The position numbers were made by a program, and so were the translations under genes. From positions 1,426,001 to 1,490,000 of the forward strand of contig OY764335.1 of NCBI GenBank assembly GCA_963668445.1: a stretch of 64,000 nucleotides of DNA, written 5' to 3'. The first letter of the stretch is position 1; the number at the start of each line of letters is the position of its first letter. This document shows positions 24,292 through 33,858 of this stretch, one piece after another. Under the pieces are notes generated by a model. The model was given only the letters and a program-made list of their open reading frames with translations, did not search any database and was not told the origin of the DNA. The stretch comes from Poriferisulfidus sp963668445 (lineage in GTDB: Bacteria; Pseudomonadota; Gammaproteobacteria; Poriferisulfidales; Poriferisulfidaceae).

Positions 24292-25086
24292 TCATTCTGA
24301 ATGCACAATGCAGTGTAAATTCGCAGATGCAGGATTCCCGAAATGGGCAATGATGCGCTTCCCCGGCGAGGCGAGGCCCCCGTCCGCATCCTGCGGCCCC
24401 TTGGAACGGACCTTCTCAAAACCGGGATAAACGAACGCGATCTTCCCCGCATGGCCCGGATGCCTCCCCCGGGCCGAACGGGCCGCGCTCTCGGTCAGGA
24501 ACACCGCCTTGCGCGCCTTCTCTACCGCCTTCCTCTCCACCCATCCGGCAAAGCGGCGCTGCAGCTTCTTCCGGGGCTTCGGCAGGGACGCCATGGGATC
24601 GTGGAACTCGGACACGAACGGCACCCCGGCTAGGCGCGACATCCATAGCGCGGCCAGATGGACTCCGGCATTGCTGTCCGTCGCATAGATGACCTGAGGA
24701 CGGAACCTTCGGCAGCGCCGCCAGCCCAGCAGGGCCGCCGTCAGCGACCACGACCACCCCCGCGGCATGGGCAGGACGTTCTTCTCTACGACATACAGCG
24801 GCAGCAGCAGCAGGGCGAGCAAGGCCAGCCCCATCGCCTTCGGCCCCAGTTTCGGCTCCGCCCGGCGCCATGCGTCATAGGCCTCCCTGAATTGATCCGC
24901 GAACAATGCCGAAACGACGCGGCAGTGGCGGAGATTCCTATGCCGGGAGCCGCAGACCGATGAAAGAACCTCGAACTCAATCCCGCGCCCGGCGATCTCC
25001 GGCAAGCGGTCGTCAATATGGATTGAGGCAGCCTGCGCATCCGCCCCCACATGGTAGGCCACAATGAGCATGCGTTCGATGGCCAT
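24292..25086 (-). pseudogene. Glycosyltransferase family 4, C-terminally truncated
   Basis: 264 residues that look like the N-terminal half of a GT4 (GT-B) enzyme: MLIVAYHVGADAQAAS, a hydrophobic stretch LLALLLLPLYVV, IYATDSNAGVHLAALWMSRL and VPFVSEFHDPM. The frame ends just after RIIAHFGNPASAN, where the second Rossmann domain normally begins (its first strand and glycine loop). The donor-binding C-terminal half, with its E-x7-E motif, is missing. The gene is GC-rich like the LPS block and was probably cut when the lower-GC 22.4-24.3 kb segment was inserted. Confidence 0.75.
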
Positions 25087-25576
25087 TTCGCGAAAGGATG
25101 AAGACGATTCCCGCTAGCAGCAATGCCGACCCTGCATGATCCGGAAGAATCATGCCCATTCCGGAAGAACCGGAGTGCCAGCCAGAATCTATGATGAACA
25201 ATTATATCGGATAGGAGCAGCCGACTGACAATATCAGAAACCCGCACTGTATCAGCCAAACGGCACGACTAGCATTAGACAACTCCCTAATGGCCAAGTC
25301 TGGCAAACCGTGACAGCCCAAGGTCCAGCGCTTGCACCATGCCTTCCAGAACATGCCTGCGAGGCTATAGCCATTTGCCGCCGGAGGGTCGACAGGTTTG
25401 CGCAATCCCCAAATGCCTCCGAAAATCAAGTTCTCATTCGAATCTACATGATTATTCAGAAGCGAACATGGACTGCATTTCATCCTCTCCGAACCGGGAA
25501 AGGCATACAACCCCGCACAAACCCCAAGCTTCCCCTAATACCTCAAAAACGAAAAACGACTGAGTGGAACTTCCGT
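25087..25576. other. Intergenic region of about 490 bp
   Basis: No convincing gene. ORFs on the minus strand (25013-25201 and 25202-25510) include short hydrophobic stretches and may be debris of a membrane protein upstream of the truncated glycosyltransferase, but neither has good coding character. Confidence 0.4.
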
Positions 25577-26485
25577 TCAGAGCGGCCGTGCGTTACTTAT
25601 ATGTAGCTTTATAACTGCGCTATCTCTTAGTATTGGTTTCGCGGTCAACCGAAGAGACTTATGTTTATCCAATGCAGTCGAATAAATGTTCGATGGCTGC
25701 CTCAAAACAGGATCATGTATATATCCCGGCACATTTTCATCAAATCCTAACACATTTAATATACAGCGCCCGTTACTTAAATTTAATTCCGTAATCCTAA
25801 TGCATTCGTATTGAATTTCCTCACCAACCGAATCAGATTCCCTTGAACGAATCATTTCTGCTTCAGAAGTGCCAAGCGTCACATTGCCTCCATTTTGGAA
25901 AAAATTGATGACAGTGTCGCATGAATTCCCTATGGGTTGGACAAAATTAACTGCATTATTTTTGTTGACCTTCGCCATTTCAGGGATAGTATCGTTAAAG
26001 TGTTTGTCAAGCAACTCAATTCCGTCTTGAGTATTAATTTTACGCTCTCTTGCAACAATGTTTAATGCCTCAAGCCAAGCTTTATCCCTTGCCTGATTAC
26101 CTTCATTAATGGCTTTGATTATGGCTACAATATCATGATTTGGGCCTTTGGTTAATGTGTTCATCAAAAGGCACCAAATGGTTTGAAATAGAAAACTTGC
26201 GCCCAACACGAATCCTTGTGGATTTTCGGCAAAGGCGGGAGCAACTGGAATAATGTATTGTACAAACTCATAACTGCCCGGTTTGGGTGGTCGGGAAACG
26301 CACTGGTAAGATTTTGCATAGTTCCCTTTTGGCACTCTCCCAGTACAGATATAGTGAATAATGGAAGTTGATATTTTGGCCGCACCTAATGTTGAGTATG
26401 CAATATCTTGAGAATTGATGATCTGATCATCAGCCAATTTGCCCTTATATGTGATGGTGTGTGATAAGATTTCTTGCATGGTCAT
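25577..26485 (-). CDS. Hypothetical protein (302 aa), family not recognised
   Basis: A soluble protein starting MTMQEILSHTITYKGKLADD; the start is supported by AGGAGGAAATG-like purines upstream (TAGGAGGAAATGACC). It has a hydrophobic central segment (FVLGASFLFQTIWCLLMNTL, about residues 92-111) that could be a single membrane span or a buried helix, and a mixed strand-rich C-terminus. The base composition is AT-rich, in keeping with the island. It stands alone between two gene-poor stretches, upstream of the Druantia-like operon's distal end. No motif gives a function. Confidence 0.6.
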   Translation of the reverse strand: MTMQEILSHTITYKGKLADDQIINSQDIAYSTLGAAKISTSIIHYICTGRVPKGNYAKSYQCVSRPPKPGSYEFVQYIIPVAPAFAENPQGFVLGASFLFQTIWCLLMNTLTKGPNHDIVAIIKAINEGNQARDKAWLEALNIVARERKINTQDGIELLDKHFNDTIPEMAKVNKNNAVNFVQPIGNSCDTVINFFQNGGNVTLGTSEAEMIRSRESDSVGEEIQYECIRITELNLSNGRCILNVLGFDENVPGYIHDPVLRQPSNIYSTALDKHKSLRLTAKPILRDSAVIKLHISNARPL

Positions 26486-26926
26486 TTCCTCCTAATAGCC
26501 GATAGATGCACTATGCAATATGGTCGTTGCCAACTAAACAGAATAGGGGTATTATTCTGAAACTATCCTTTTACTGCTATGTTCAAACCAACTCTTAGCG
26601 CCGCCGGAATTGGGCGGAAGCCGCTTTGGTGATTATGATAGCATGTTTACGCAGAAGTCAGAGAGGCGGCCATTGTGCAAGGCAAAATCTGATATGCGAA
26701 TATCTGGATTGCATACGGCACGCCCCATCTTTAGGTCACAATACATCAATAATATATACTGGCAACTATCTGATGCTCGTGGTGCCCGATGAAGACCCGT
26801 GCAAACAGGAAATCTGGACCAGCATTTCCAACGCTGGCCACAAGACGATGTTTGCCCTGAGTGCCGATTCCTAATGGTCATCCGCGCTGTACGAAATAAC
26901 TTTGCGGATATTTACGGGGCTTCTGT
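26486..26926. other. Intergenic region of about 440 bp
   Basis: Only short, non-protein-like ORFs on both strands. It separates the 302-aa gene from the 3' end of the Druantia-like operon. Confidence 0.4.
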
Positions 26927-28168
26927 CTAATTGTTCCAAAGCCGCCAATCTGACTTTTTCCAGTTCGCATAGCGCTTGTCGCTTGCGGCACGGCGCAGAA
27001 GCCATCGTTCCTTAAACCACTCCGACAGCTCTTCTTTTGTCCGTCGAATCGGATAAAGCCTAGAATGCTGCCCAGACAAGAATTCACGAGCGTTCCGCGC
27101 TAAGGGCACAACAAATACTTCCCGCTCAATTCGATGCCGACGAATCTGCTGAGACATTCCTATGTGCTCGAGACACTTCTGGATGGTTTCCTGTCGATTT
27201 CTAAATCCCTCCCCCCAAGCACTGTTCCTAAGTGTGGGTTCGAGATTCTTAGTAGCATATGCATGGAGGGGTGCATACAGTCCGTTAGAAAAATACACCT
27301 CTCCCCAACCACCTGTATAACCTGCGCTAGCAAAAACTTTCTCGCCGCGAAATTTCAATCGATTGTACACGGAAGACCGGCCAAGCGCAGAAACCGTCGT
27401 GATGAGCGCCAGACGCCCATCGCTCGGATTCCTCGAAATAAGGGTGGCTTGCCGTTTCCGACCATATTTCTCCTTGAAAGCCAGCCGTATCTCGTCACAC
27501 GTAACGAGCAGTGCTATAAGCTTTCCGCAAAGTAGAGAAGAATATGGAGGAACAGCACCCAAGACAAATGCGTCCATCACGTACCTCAGCCGACTCTTCC
27601 TAGTCTCATGATTCCAGCCCACCCACTCGTCGCGGGTCTTGATGCTGAACACTGGGTCTCCCAGACCAATGATGCCTATAAGTTTGCCGTTGTTTCGATC
27701 AGTCACAAGGAAGCGTAACCGCCGTCCATAGCCGGAAGACACGGGAATACTCCAGTGGAGAGCGGCATACCGAAACAGCAACTCGTCTTGACTCCCCGGT
27801 TCGACTACTACGATTTCTGGGTCGACCCGGTCTGGCTCTATCTCAAATCCATCAGCGATGCGGCCGAGGAGTTTCGGCTCATGGTGTCCAAGCGTTTTTT
27901 GCGCTTGCACCCTATTGTGCTGGACGGCTTGCTCGTGTCGTCTCCTAACATCGTCCTTGCTATGGTTCGGAGGTGGATGCCAAACCTTGCCAGACAACTT
28001 GAATCCTTGTTCCAAAAGAGCCTGTGTCACTAGGTTGCGTAAGGCCCTGCGACTCTTCGGCATTGCCCGCTTGCCATCAGTACCGGCAGCAGTACTGCCT
28101 ACCGAACCTAGCTCACTTGGCATGGGTGCCCTCAGAGCAAAACAGCGTCCTCTCAAATGGTTCATCAT
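26927..28168 (-). CDS. DruA-like protein (DUF4338), last gene of a Druantia-like operon
   Basis: The DUF4338 hallmarks are clear: LRFLVTDRNNGKLIGIIGLGDPVF, then DEWVGWNHETRKSRLRYVMDAFVLGAVPPYSSLLCGKL and TTVSALGRSSVYNRL. DUF4338 is the DruA protein of Druantia anti-phage systems. I choose ATG 28168 (413 aa) because the upstream open part to TTG 28309 (460 aa) does not look coding; ATG 28123 is a further option. It lies 163 bp downstream of the DruE-like helicase gene and is transcribed with it. In known type I Druantia, druA comes first and druE last; here the order is reversed. The molecular activity of DruA is unknown to me. Confidence 0.8.
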   Translation of the reverse strand: MMNHLRGRCFALRAPMPSELGSVGSTAAGTDGKRAMPKSRRALRNLVTQALLEQGFKLSGKVWHPPPNHSKDDVRRRHEQAVQHNRVQAQKTLGHHEPKLLGRIADGFEIEPDRVDPEIVVVEPGSQDELLFRYAALHWSIPVSSGYGRRLRFLVTDRNNGKLIGIIGLGDPVFSIKTRDEWVGWNHETRKSRLRYVMDAFVLGAVPPYSSLLCGKLIALLVTCDEIRLAFKEKYGRKRQATLISRNPSDGRLALITTVSALGRSSVYNRLKFRGEKVFASAGYTGGWGEVYFSNGLYAPLHAYATKNLEPTLRNSAWGEGFRNRQETIQKCLEHIGMSQQIRRHRIEREVFVVPLARNAREFLSGQHSRLYPIRRTKEELSEWFKERWLLRRAASDKRYANWKKSDWRLWNN

Positions 28169-28331
28169 TTTTTGAAACGTTTTCCTTGATTGGCGGGTTG
28201 TCAAAAGGAAATTATATACAACAACCCGCGAGCAAGGCTCCGACCCTCTGTCCTCATACCGACGAGTTGCGGCCTTGGACGGACAAACCCTTGATCCTAA
28301 TACGCACAACTAGCACCTTCCCCTTGCCGCG

Positions 28332-31300
28332 TTATAACTGTTCCGTTATTTCGAGCAACTGCCTAGTGACAGACGGAAGATTTCTCCTAACCGCCATCTC
28401 GTCAAAGAGCTCGATCAACTCCGGTTTCTCCTCTTTTATCTGCCTGAGCTTTATATCGTCAGAATATTTCGGGGTGAGCGGTCCATGAAGTCCTACAATC
28501 AACCCGCCGCCAGTCGATCGCTTCATGTATATGGGAGCTACCACTTCTCCAAAATTGGAGCACTCTACCCTATGCCCTCTTTGGATAACTACATCTGGGA
28601 GATTGTGTCTGTGAAGATCTTCATAAAGCATATCTGTGCTGGATTCCAGCCGGTCTGCACCAAGAGCAGGATCGCTTCCGTCAATAAGAAATTTTAACAG
28701 GCTGACAGCAATATGCCGGTCTAGAAGATCGTGCTCGAATTTATTTCTATAACTTCTCAAACAACGATAGCATGACCGGTCGCACTCATCAGGACATTCA
28801 GCAAGAATCCTGTACGCTTCTTTGAAGAGGTTCCATCCCAATTCCCCTGCACGTCGAGAGAATCCAGCCCCTCCCGGCAATGTATCATACAAATAAATCT
28901 CCGCTTCAGTGCCTGCACGACCTGCAGGGGTAAGCGCCGGTCGGTATTCGGCCTGAATCTCAGTTGGATCCAAATCCATCAGCGTACACGCGGCCTTTGC
29001 CAAGGCTTCGCTTAGCGTACGCAAAGCGACTCTAGTCGCTAGCAAACCCGGGAGGAGCTTAATCGGAGGATCGACTTTAATGGAAACAAGGAGGACATCA
29101 CTTATGAAGTCGGTCCCAAGAACAATGCCTATCAATGCTCTGTCCCCACTACACGATTCCTCCGTAGCATCAGGATACGGCTTTTGATGCCCCCCTCGAA
29201 CACATCCGTCAGGCAATGCGGTTGGCTCTATAAGACCACATTTCCCGCAATATGTGTAGCCTTTTTGCCTCGGACCTTGGTTTGTAACCAGTAAATGCTG
29301 TCCATTTGCGCCATACACACGAAGATGGCTACCAAAGTTCACCCACATAGCTCGATCGTCGGGCGTGGACATCGTCAGCTTGGCGCGTGTAGCATAGCTA
29401 CGGGCGGGCTGGTCATCCATTGAAGTTCCTGCCTCAAGTTTGACTGGATGAGCAAATCCAGGGGGCCGCATCCAAAGTTTTGCAGGACCAAACTTTTCCT
29501 GACCGCCACATGCTTCGCAGTCTCGGGCCTCGCCAAGTCTCCCTTCTTCGTATTGTACCGTCTTCGCATAATGACAGGAAATGCATTCGTAATACAAGCG
29601 TCGATCCTGCCAAGCCCGATAGCGGTCATTTGGAATAGGAGAATAGATAGCACCGGATTTCCACAGTTTGTTAGCAATCCAAACTTGCTTCCCTGGCGCA
29701 TATTGTGTTAATGCAAGAGGCAGGCCTTGCGATGGGGTGAACTTGAAGACAGGATGGTATTCCGTTGACCGTTCCGGGTCGAAAACATGGAATGTTGCGA
29801 CATCGGTAGGAAAAGCGTACCGCGGTAGGACGCCCTTGTAGAGTAGGCGATCAAGGAGATTTTCGGAAGCCACATTCTGGCTAGGCTTTTCCTCACCCTG
29901 CTCCTCTTGTCTTTCGAATGCCGTTGAAGCCTCATTCAAAACTCCACTAGTAGTTGTGGAATTGAGATTGATTGCATCGTCAATTAACTTTAACGTATCT
30001 ATGATGAGTCCATCCAAAAGCCGAGCGCGGTCATCTCCGCCTATGTCCATCGGAAGCCAAGCGTCAACTTCTTTCCGAAGTCCACTTTCTTTATCTTTCA
30101 TCCATCTTTCAAAATCGATACGGTTAAGCAAATTCCCCGGATTGACAAAATCCCGAAGCTTTCCAAGGACGGCAAACAAATGCGGCTGTTCTTCAGGCCT
30201 AATTTCCGGAAGTCTCTCGGAATGGTAGCGCTGTAACAAATATGCTGTTACATGGCGCCGAGCAATCTTAGCGTTGTCAATTGCTAGCATAGGGTCAGGG
30301 ACTTCTCCTCTGATCATTTGCTCAGGATGATCAAAATAATACTCATCGTGACTATCATCCGCACTGCTATATGCTGTTACCGTAGCAATAATATCACCAC
30401 GCCGACCGGCGCGGCCGGCGCGCTGCTGGTAATTCGTACGAGCCGGCGGCATATTGCGGAGGGAAACTCCCGCGAGACCACCAATGTCGATGCCAACCTC
30501 CATAGTCGTAGTGCACGAGAGGACATCAATTGCTGGTTTTACGCGACCGGTTTCATCAGGACCAAGATTAACGTCCTGAAACAAAAGTTCGTGCTCTTCT
30601 GAAGTCGAAAACGCTTCTCCCGCCTGCGCTGTGTTCAATTGCGCTGTATGCTCAGCTGCAATGAGTGCCATCGGAGAAGTAGGCGGATCTTTTAGTGCAT
30701 CAAGGGTACTTTTTCGGTAGTATTTCTTGTGGGCCATAAACGCAGCATTTTCACTAAAATCTAGAGGGGTGGCAGAGTTTCGACCGCAATTGATGCATAT
30801 CGTGCAATTAGGAAGAGGCCGTTGCACTGTGCTGCAGGAGTGGCAGTATGCCCAATCTCCGAGAATCTCGAGAGACAATTCGGCACCCCTTAACCGGAAA
30901 CTGTCCTGCCCTGTATTTTCTGCAAAAATTTCTTTAAGCTTAGGAAGCCATTGCTGATTGAAGGTCCTTTTGCTGTACGCATCGACCAGAAATCTATCCA
31001 TGGCAGCAAATTTCCCTGAATGGGGACGTACCTTATCTCTCCACCATGCAGTCGGCATGGCATCCAGCCACACGCCCGCGTTCCTTGCCCAACACTGGAG
31101 CCAGACGCGTGCCATGGCTATTTTCCCTTCGCGGGACTCCGCGTAGCTTGGGAGCTCAGGAAACTCCGCGATACGGTCGGAATTAGTGGGGTGCTCAATA
31201 ATTGATGCAAGCGCAAGAGGCACTATGCCATAGTTTCTATTCGTTAGTACATCGATAATTGCGCGGAGTAGTGCTTCGGGGGGAGTCCGGGTACGGAACT

Positions 31301-33839
31301 TGGACCACAAAATAAATAAATTCTCGGTGCTTTCCAGAACGCTATCGACTTGAAAAGCCTCTCCATCTTTAAGTTCTGGTCTAAGTCGAACATTCATGTT
31401 TTTCGCTGCAACCAATATGCCTAGGTAAAGATCATCCAGCGATAAAAGCTGCGCCACTTTCGGATCGCCCTTCAAACAAGAGTATCCCGAGACAACCAAT
31501 GGCCGCATTGCGTCCAGAATAGAATATTTTTGCAGATTTGGGGCAAGCCGAGCTGCAGTCTGACGCGAATCTGAGAAAATTAGTACTTTCCTACCTCGTA
31601 ATGGCGCCAATCTCGTCCCTTGGTTCTTGTTAGGGGGCTGTACCTGCAGCTGCTTCGCAATTAGGGCTTGAAATGGCTGATCTCCTTTCGTTTCATGATC
31701 TTGAACCGGAGAGCGCCCGAATGGCGCGTTTTGACCGCAGACAGCGCAAGGCATAAACTGCCCCGGAGATGAACGCCGTTGTTCTCCAGTATCACGCAGA
31801 TGAACAGCCCGGTCAGCGCACAAGTAAACTTGGCGATACCGATTACCCAATTTATCGGGATTCAGGCGTCCTGTGACCAAGTCGTACTCGGCGGGCTTAA
31901 TGGAACCCTTATCGAGTACGTCATCGGCTTCAAGCAACAAGTCGATGGGATTAAGTTCGTCGAATTGGTCTGTTGAAGTTCTAAATTCCACGCCCGGCTC
32001 GGCCCAAAGAAACGCCGGGTCAGCCACATCATCCGTATACGCACGACCATATGCTGTGCCACAATTTCGACATGTGTAGAACTCAAGCACCCTAGCTCCG
32101 CAACCGCATATATCTCTGGGTTGGCTGTAAAGCTTCCCTGCAGGACCGCCCCGCTGCTGCTGCTCTAGTTCCGTGCAATTAGGATCCATGCAGACCCAAA
32201 GTCCGGCAAGCCCGCGATAGAATGAGTGTACGCGGCAGGGCAATAGACTAGGCTCAGATGGAAACCGCCTAGCTATGCTACCAAGAGCGATGAGATTAGT
32301 GGCTGCCTGAGATGCCACATCCGACTTCACTCCATCGAACAGCGTCTCTACGATCTTTTGAACCGGCTGGGCCTTATCCATCGTGTTATTAACAAGACGC
32401 GTCATCGGGCCATAGAACTCAAAAGCATCGTAGAGTGCCCTTTCTACTTGGTCTGGAGAGGCATTGATCCCTCGGTATTCAAGAAACTGTGATACCTTGC
32501 TAAGCCTTTCTTGATCACTCGCCGCTTCGTAGAAAGCATGCATGTCAATGCTGGCCAGGGCAATAGCGTCCTGAGATGTTCCTTTATTTTCGCTAGACCG
32601 CTTAGATAGATCAGCCTGCACGGCCTTGAAGTCTGATGGATTCTTCCCGGAAAGTTGAGCCCCAAAGCGGACGGCGGCATCCGCATTCTGCAAGCTTGCG
32701 CTCGTACATATAACTTGGAGTCGTTCTTGGGGAATCCCAAGTCTCATGCGGAGGCGACGAATCAATAACGCGACCTCGGCACCAGCTGCTCCTCGATACA
32801 GATGCGCTTCATCTACCACCAGAAGAAATTTCTCCTCAGGATTTGCTTGTAGCCAGTCACGTGTACGCTCAAAAATCGGTCGCTCAAGAGGGCGCATCAG
32901 CATATATTCAAGCATCGAGTAGTTAGTGACTAGCACATCAGGTGGGGCTTCCTGCACTTCATGCCGCGTTAAGAGCTCCGCATCCCCATCCAACGTCACG
33001 CACCGCTTGAATTGCCCATCCGAATCTTTCCATCTCGATCTCTTTTCTCCATACCAGCGAATCAGGTCAGGTTTCGCCGGCCATTTGCCGAGCTGCTTCA
33101 GTTCGCTCACCAGTATTTCAGCAGACTGCTGCTGATCCGACTCTGCGTCCTGAGACAATCTCAGATTGCGCACGTAATATTTCTCGATGAAGGACAGATT
33201 CCTCTGATCCTTCTCCGTGCTACGAACTCCTGGGTATAAGGTACGGCTGGTGTAGCGTGCGAAACGCGCAGGCCTTCCAGACCATTCCACGAACTTGCCG
33301 CTGATCCGGAGATCCCCAAATAAGAGCCGAAGCCGCCCTAATTGGTCATTAACGAGCGCATTCATGGGATACAACAACATTGCGCGCACAGCAGAAGTAT
33401 CCTTAAATTCCGTTCCGCTACGCTTCGCTTCAATTGCGAGCTTGCCTAGTATGGGCAACAAAAAACACTCAGTCTTGCCAGAACCGGTGCCAGTCATAAC
33501 AATCAGACTTTGGCCGTCTGCCAAAGCAAGCTTTACGGACTCGGATTGATGTTGATATGGCGGATCGTGTATCAGCAAATCTGGCTCTCCGTCTGCTTCG
33601 GATACTGCTGCAAATATCTCAAGGGCGGCCTTCTCAAGGCCGAGGTCCCGAAACTGATCTCCCGTTTTGTAGCGGGGGGTGCTTTCCAAATATGGGCTCT
33701 GATGGATCACCCCAAGTTTCTGGAGAATTTTCTGGCGCTGCTCAAGGAGCACGGGATGACTGATGTGGTACGCCGCCTCAATGTAGTCCTGCAACTCTTG
33801 ATGCAACTGGCGAACAGTCTCCTCGATTGTCAAAGCCAT
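28332..33839 (-). CDS. DruE-like DEAD/DEAH-box helicase with DUF1998/MZB C-terminus
   Basis: 1835 aa, ATG 33839 with AAGGAGGG upstream. The N-terminal SF2 helicase has Walker A TGTGSGKTE at about 120, VVDEAHLYRGAAGAE (DEAH) at about 343 and motif VI QQRAGRAGRRGD at about 1134. Several CxxC pairs follow (YTCRNCGTAYGRAY; CHSCSTVQRPLPNCTICINC), and the C-terminal MZB/DUF1998 zinc cluster CPDECDRSCYRCLRSY is at about 1680. Length and layout match DruE, the shared core of all Druantia types. It is preceded at 19 bp by the 362-aa gene and followed by druA. DrmA/DrmB of DISARM are the main alternatives, but there the helicase and DUF1998 are split. Confidence 0.85.
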   Translation of the reverse strand: MALTIEETVRQLHQELQDYIEAAYHISHPVLLEQRQKILQKLGVIHQSPYLESTPRYKTGDQFRDLGLEKAALEIFAAVSEADGEPDLLIHDPPYQHQSESVKLALADGQSLIVMTGTGSGKTECFLLPILGKLAIEAKRSGTEFKDTSAVRAMLLYPMNALVNDQLGRLRLLFGDLRISGKFVEWSGRPARFARYTSRTLYPGVRSTEKDQRNLSFIEKYYVRNLRLSQDAESDQQQSAEILVSELKQLGKWPAKPDLIRWYGEKRSRWKDSDGQFKRCVTLDGDAELLTRHEVQEAPPDVLVTNYSMLEYMLMRPLERPIFERTRDWLQANPEEKFLLVVDEAHLYRGAAGAEVALLIRRLRMRLGIPQERLQVICTSASLQNADAAVRFGAQLSGKNPSDFKAVQADLSKRSSENKGTSQDAIALASIDMHAFYEAASDQERLSKVSQFLEYRGINASPDQVERALYDAFEFYGPMTRLVNNTMDKAQPVQKIVETLFDGVKSDVASQAATNLIALGSIARRFPSEPSLLPCRVHSFYRGLAGLWVCMDPNCTELEQQQRGGPAGKLYSQPRDICGCGARVLEFYTCRNCGTAYGRAYTDDVADPAFLWAEPGVEFRTSTDQFDELNPIDLLLEADDVLDKGSIKPAEYDLVTGRLNPDKLGNRYRQVYLCADRAVHLRDTGEQRRSSPGQFMPCAVCGQNAPFGRSPVQDHETKGDQPFQALIAKQLQVQPPNKNQGTRLAPLRGRKVLIFSDSRQTAARLAPNLQKYSILDAMRPLVVSGYSCLKGDPKVAQLLSLDDLYLGILVAAKNMNVRLRPELKDGEAFQVDSVLESTENLFILWSKFRTRTPPEALLRAIIDVLTNRNYGIVPLALASIIEHPTNSDRIAEFPELPSYAESREGKIAMARVWLQCWARNAGVWLDAMPTAWWRDKVRPHSGKFAAMDRFLVDAYSKRTFNQQWLPKLKEIFAENTGQDSFRLRGAELSLEILGDWAYCHSCSTVQRPLPNCTICINCGRNSATPLDFSENAAFMAHKKYYRKSTLDALKDPPTSPMALIAAEHTAQLNTAQAGEAFSTSEEHELLFQDVNLGPDETGRVKPAIDVLSCTTTMEVGIDIGGLAGVSLRNMPPARTNYQQRAGRAGRRGDIIATVTAYSSADDSHDEYYFDHPEQMIRGEVPDPMLAIDNAKIARRHVTAYLLQRYHSERLPEIRPEEQPHLFAVLGKLRDFVNPGNLLNRIDFERWMKDKESGLRKEVDAWLPMDIGGDDRARLLDGLIIDTLKLIDDAINLNSTTTSGVLNEASTAFERQEEQGEEKPSQNVASENLLDRLLYKGVLPRYAFPTDVATFHVFDPERSTEYHPVFKFTPSQGLPLALTQYAPGKQVWIANKLWKSGAIYSPIPNDRYRAWQDRRLYYECISCHYAKTVQYEEGRLGEARDCEACGGQEKFGPAKLWMRPPGFAHPVKLEAGTSMDDQPARSYATRAKLTMSTPDDRAMWVNFGSHLRVYGANGQHLLVTNQGPRQKGYTYCGKCGLIEPTALPDGCVRGGHQKPYPDATEESCSGDRALIGIVLGTDFISDVLLVSIKVDPPIKLLPGLLATRVALRTLSEALAKAACTLMDLDPTEIQAEYRPALTPAGRAGTEAEIYLYDTLPGGAGFSRRAGELGWNLFKEAYRILAECPDECDRSCYRCLRSYRNKFEHDLLDRHIAVSLLKFLIDGSDPALGADRLESSTDMLYEDLHRHNLPDVVIQRGHRVECSNFGEVVAPIYMKRSTGGGLIVGLHGPLTPKYSDDIKLRQIKEEKPELIELFDEMAVRRNLPSVTRQLLEITEQL

Positions 33840-33858
33840 TTCATCGCCCTCCTTTCCA

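Noticed and set aside
24416..24871. Second minus-strand ORF inside the truncated glycosyltransferase
   Set aside because: Overlaps the GT4-like frame, is Gly/Arg-rich and has no motif.
25202..25510. 102-codon minus-strand ORF upstream of the truncated glycosyltransferase
   Set aside because: Some hydrophobic character but mixed composition, no RBS and no recognisable family; kept as possible debris only.
26633..26881. Short ORFs on both strands between the 302-aa gene and druA
   Set aside because: Neither strand gives protein-like composition, RBS or family match.
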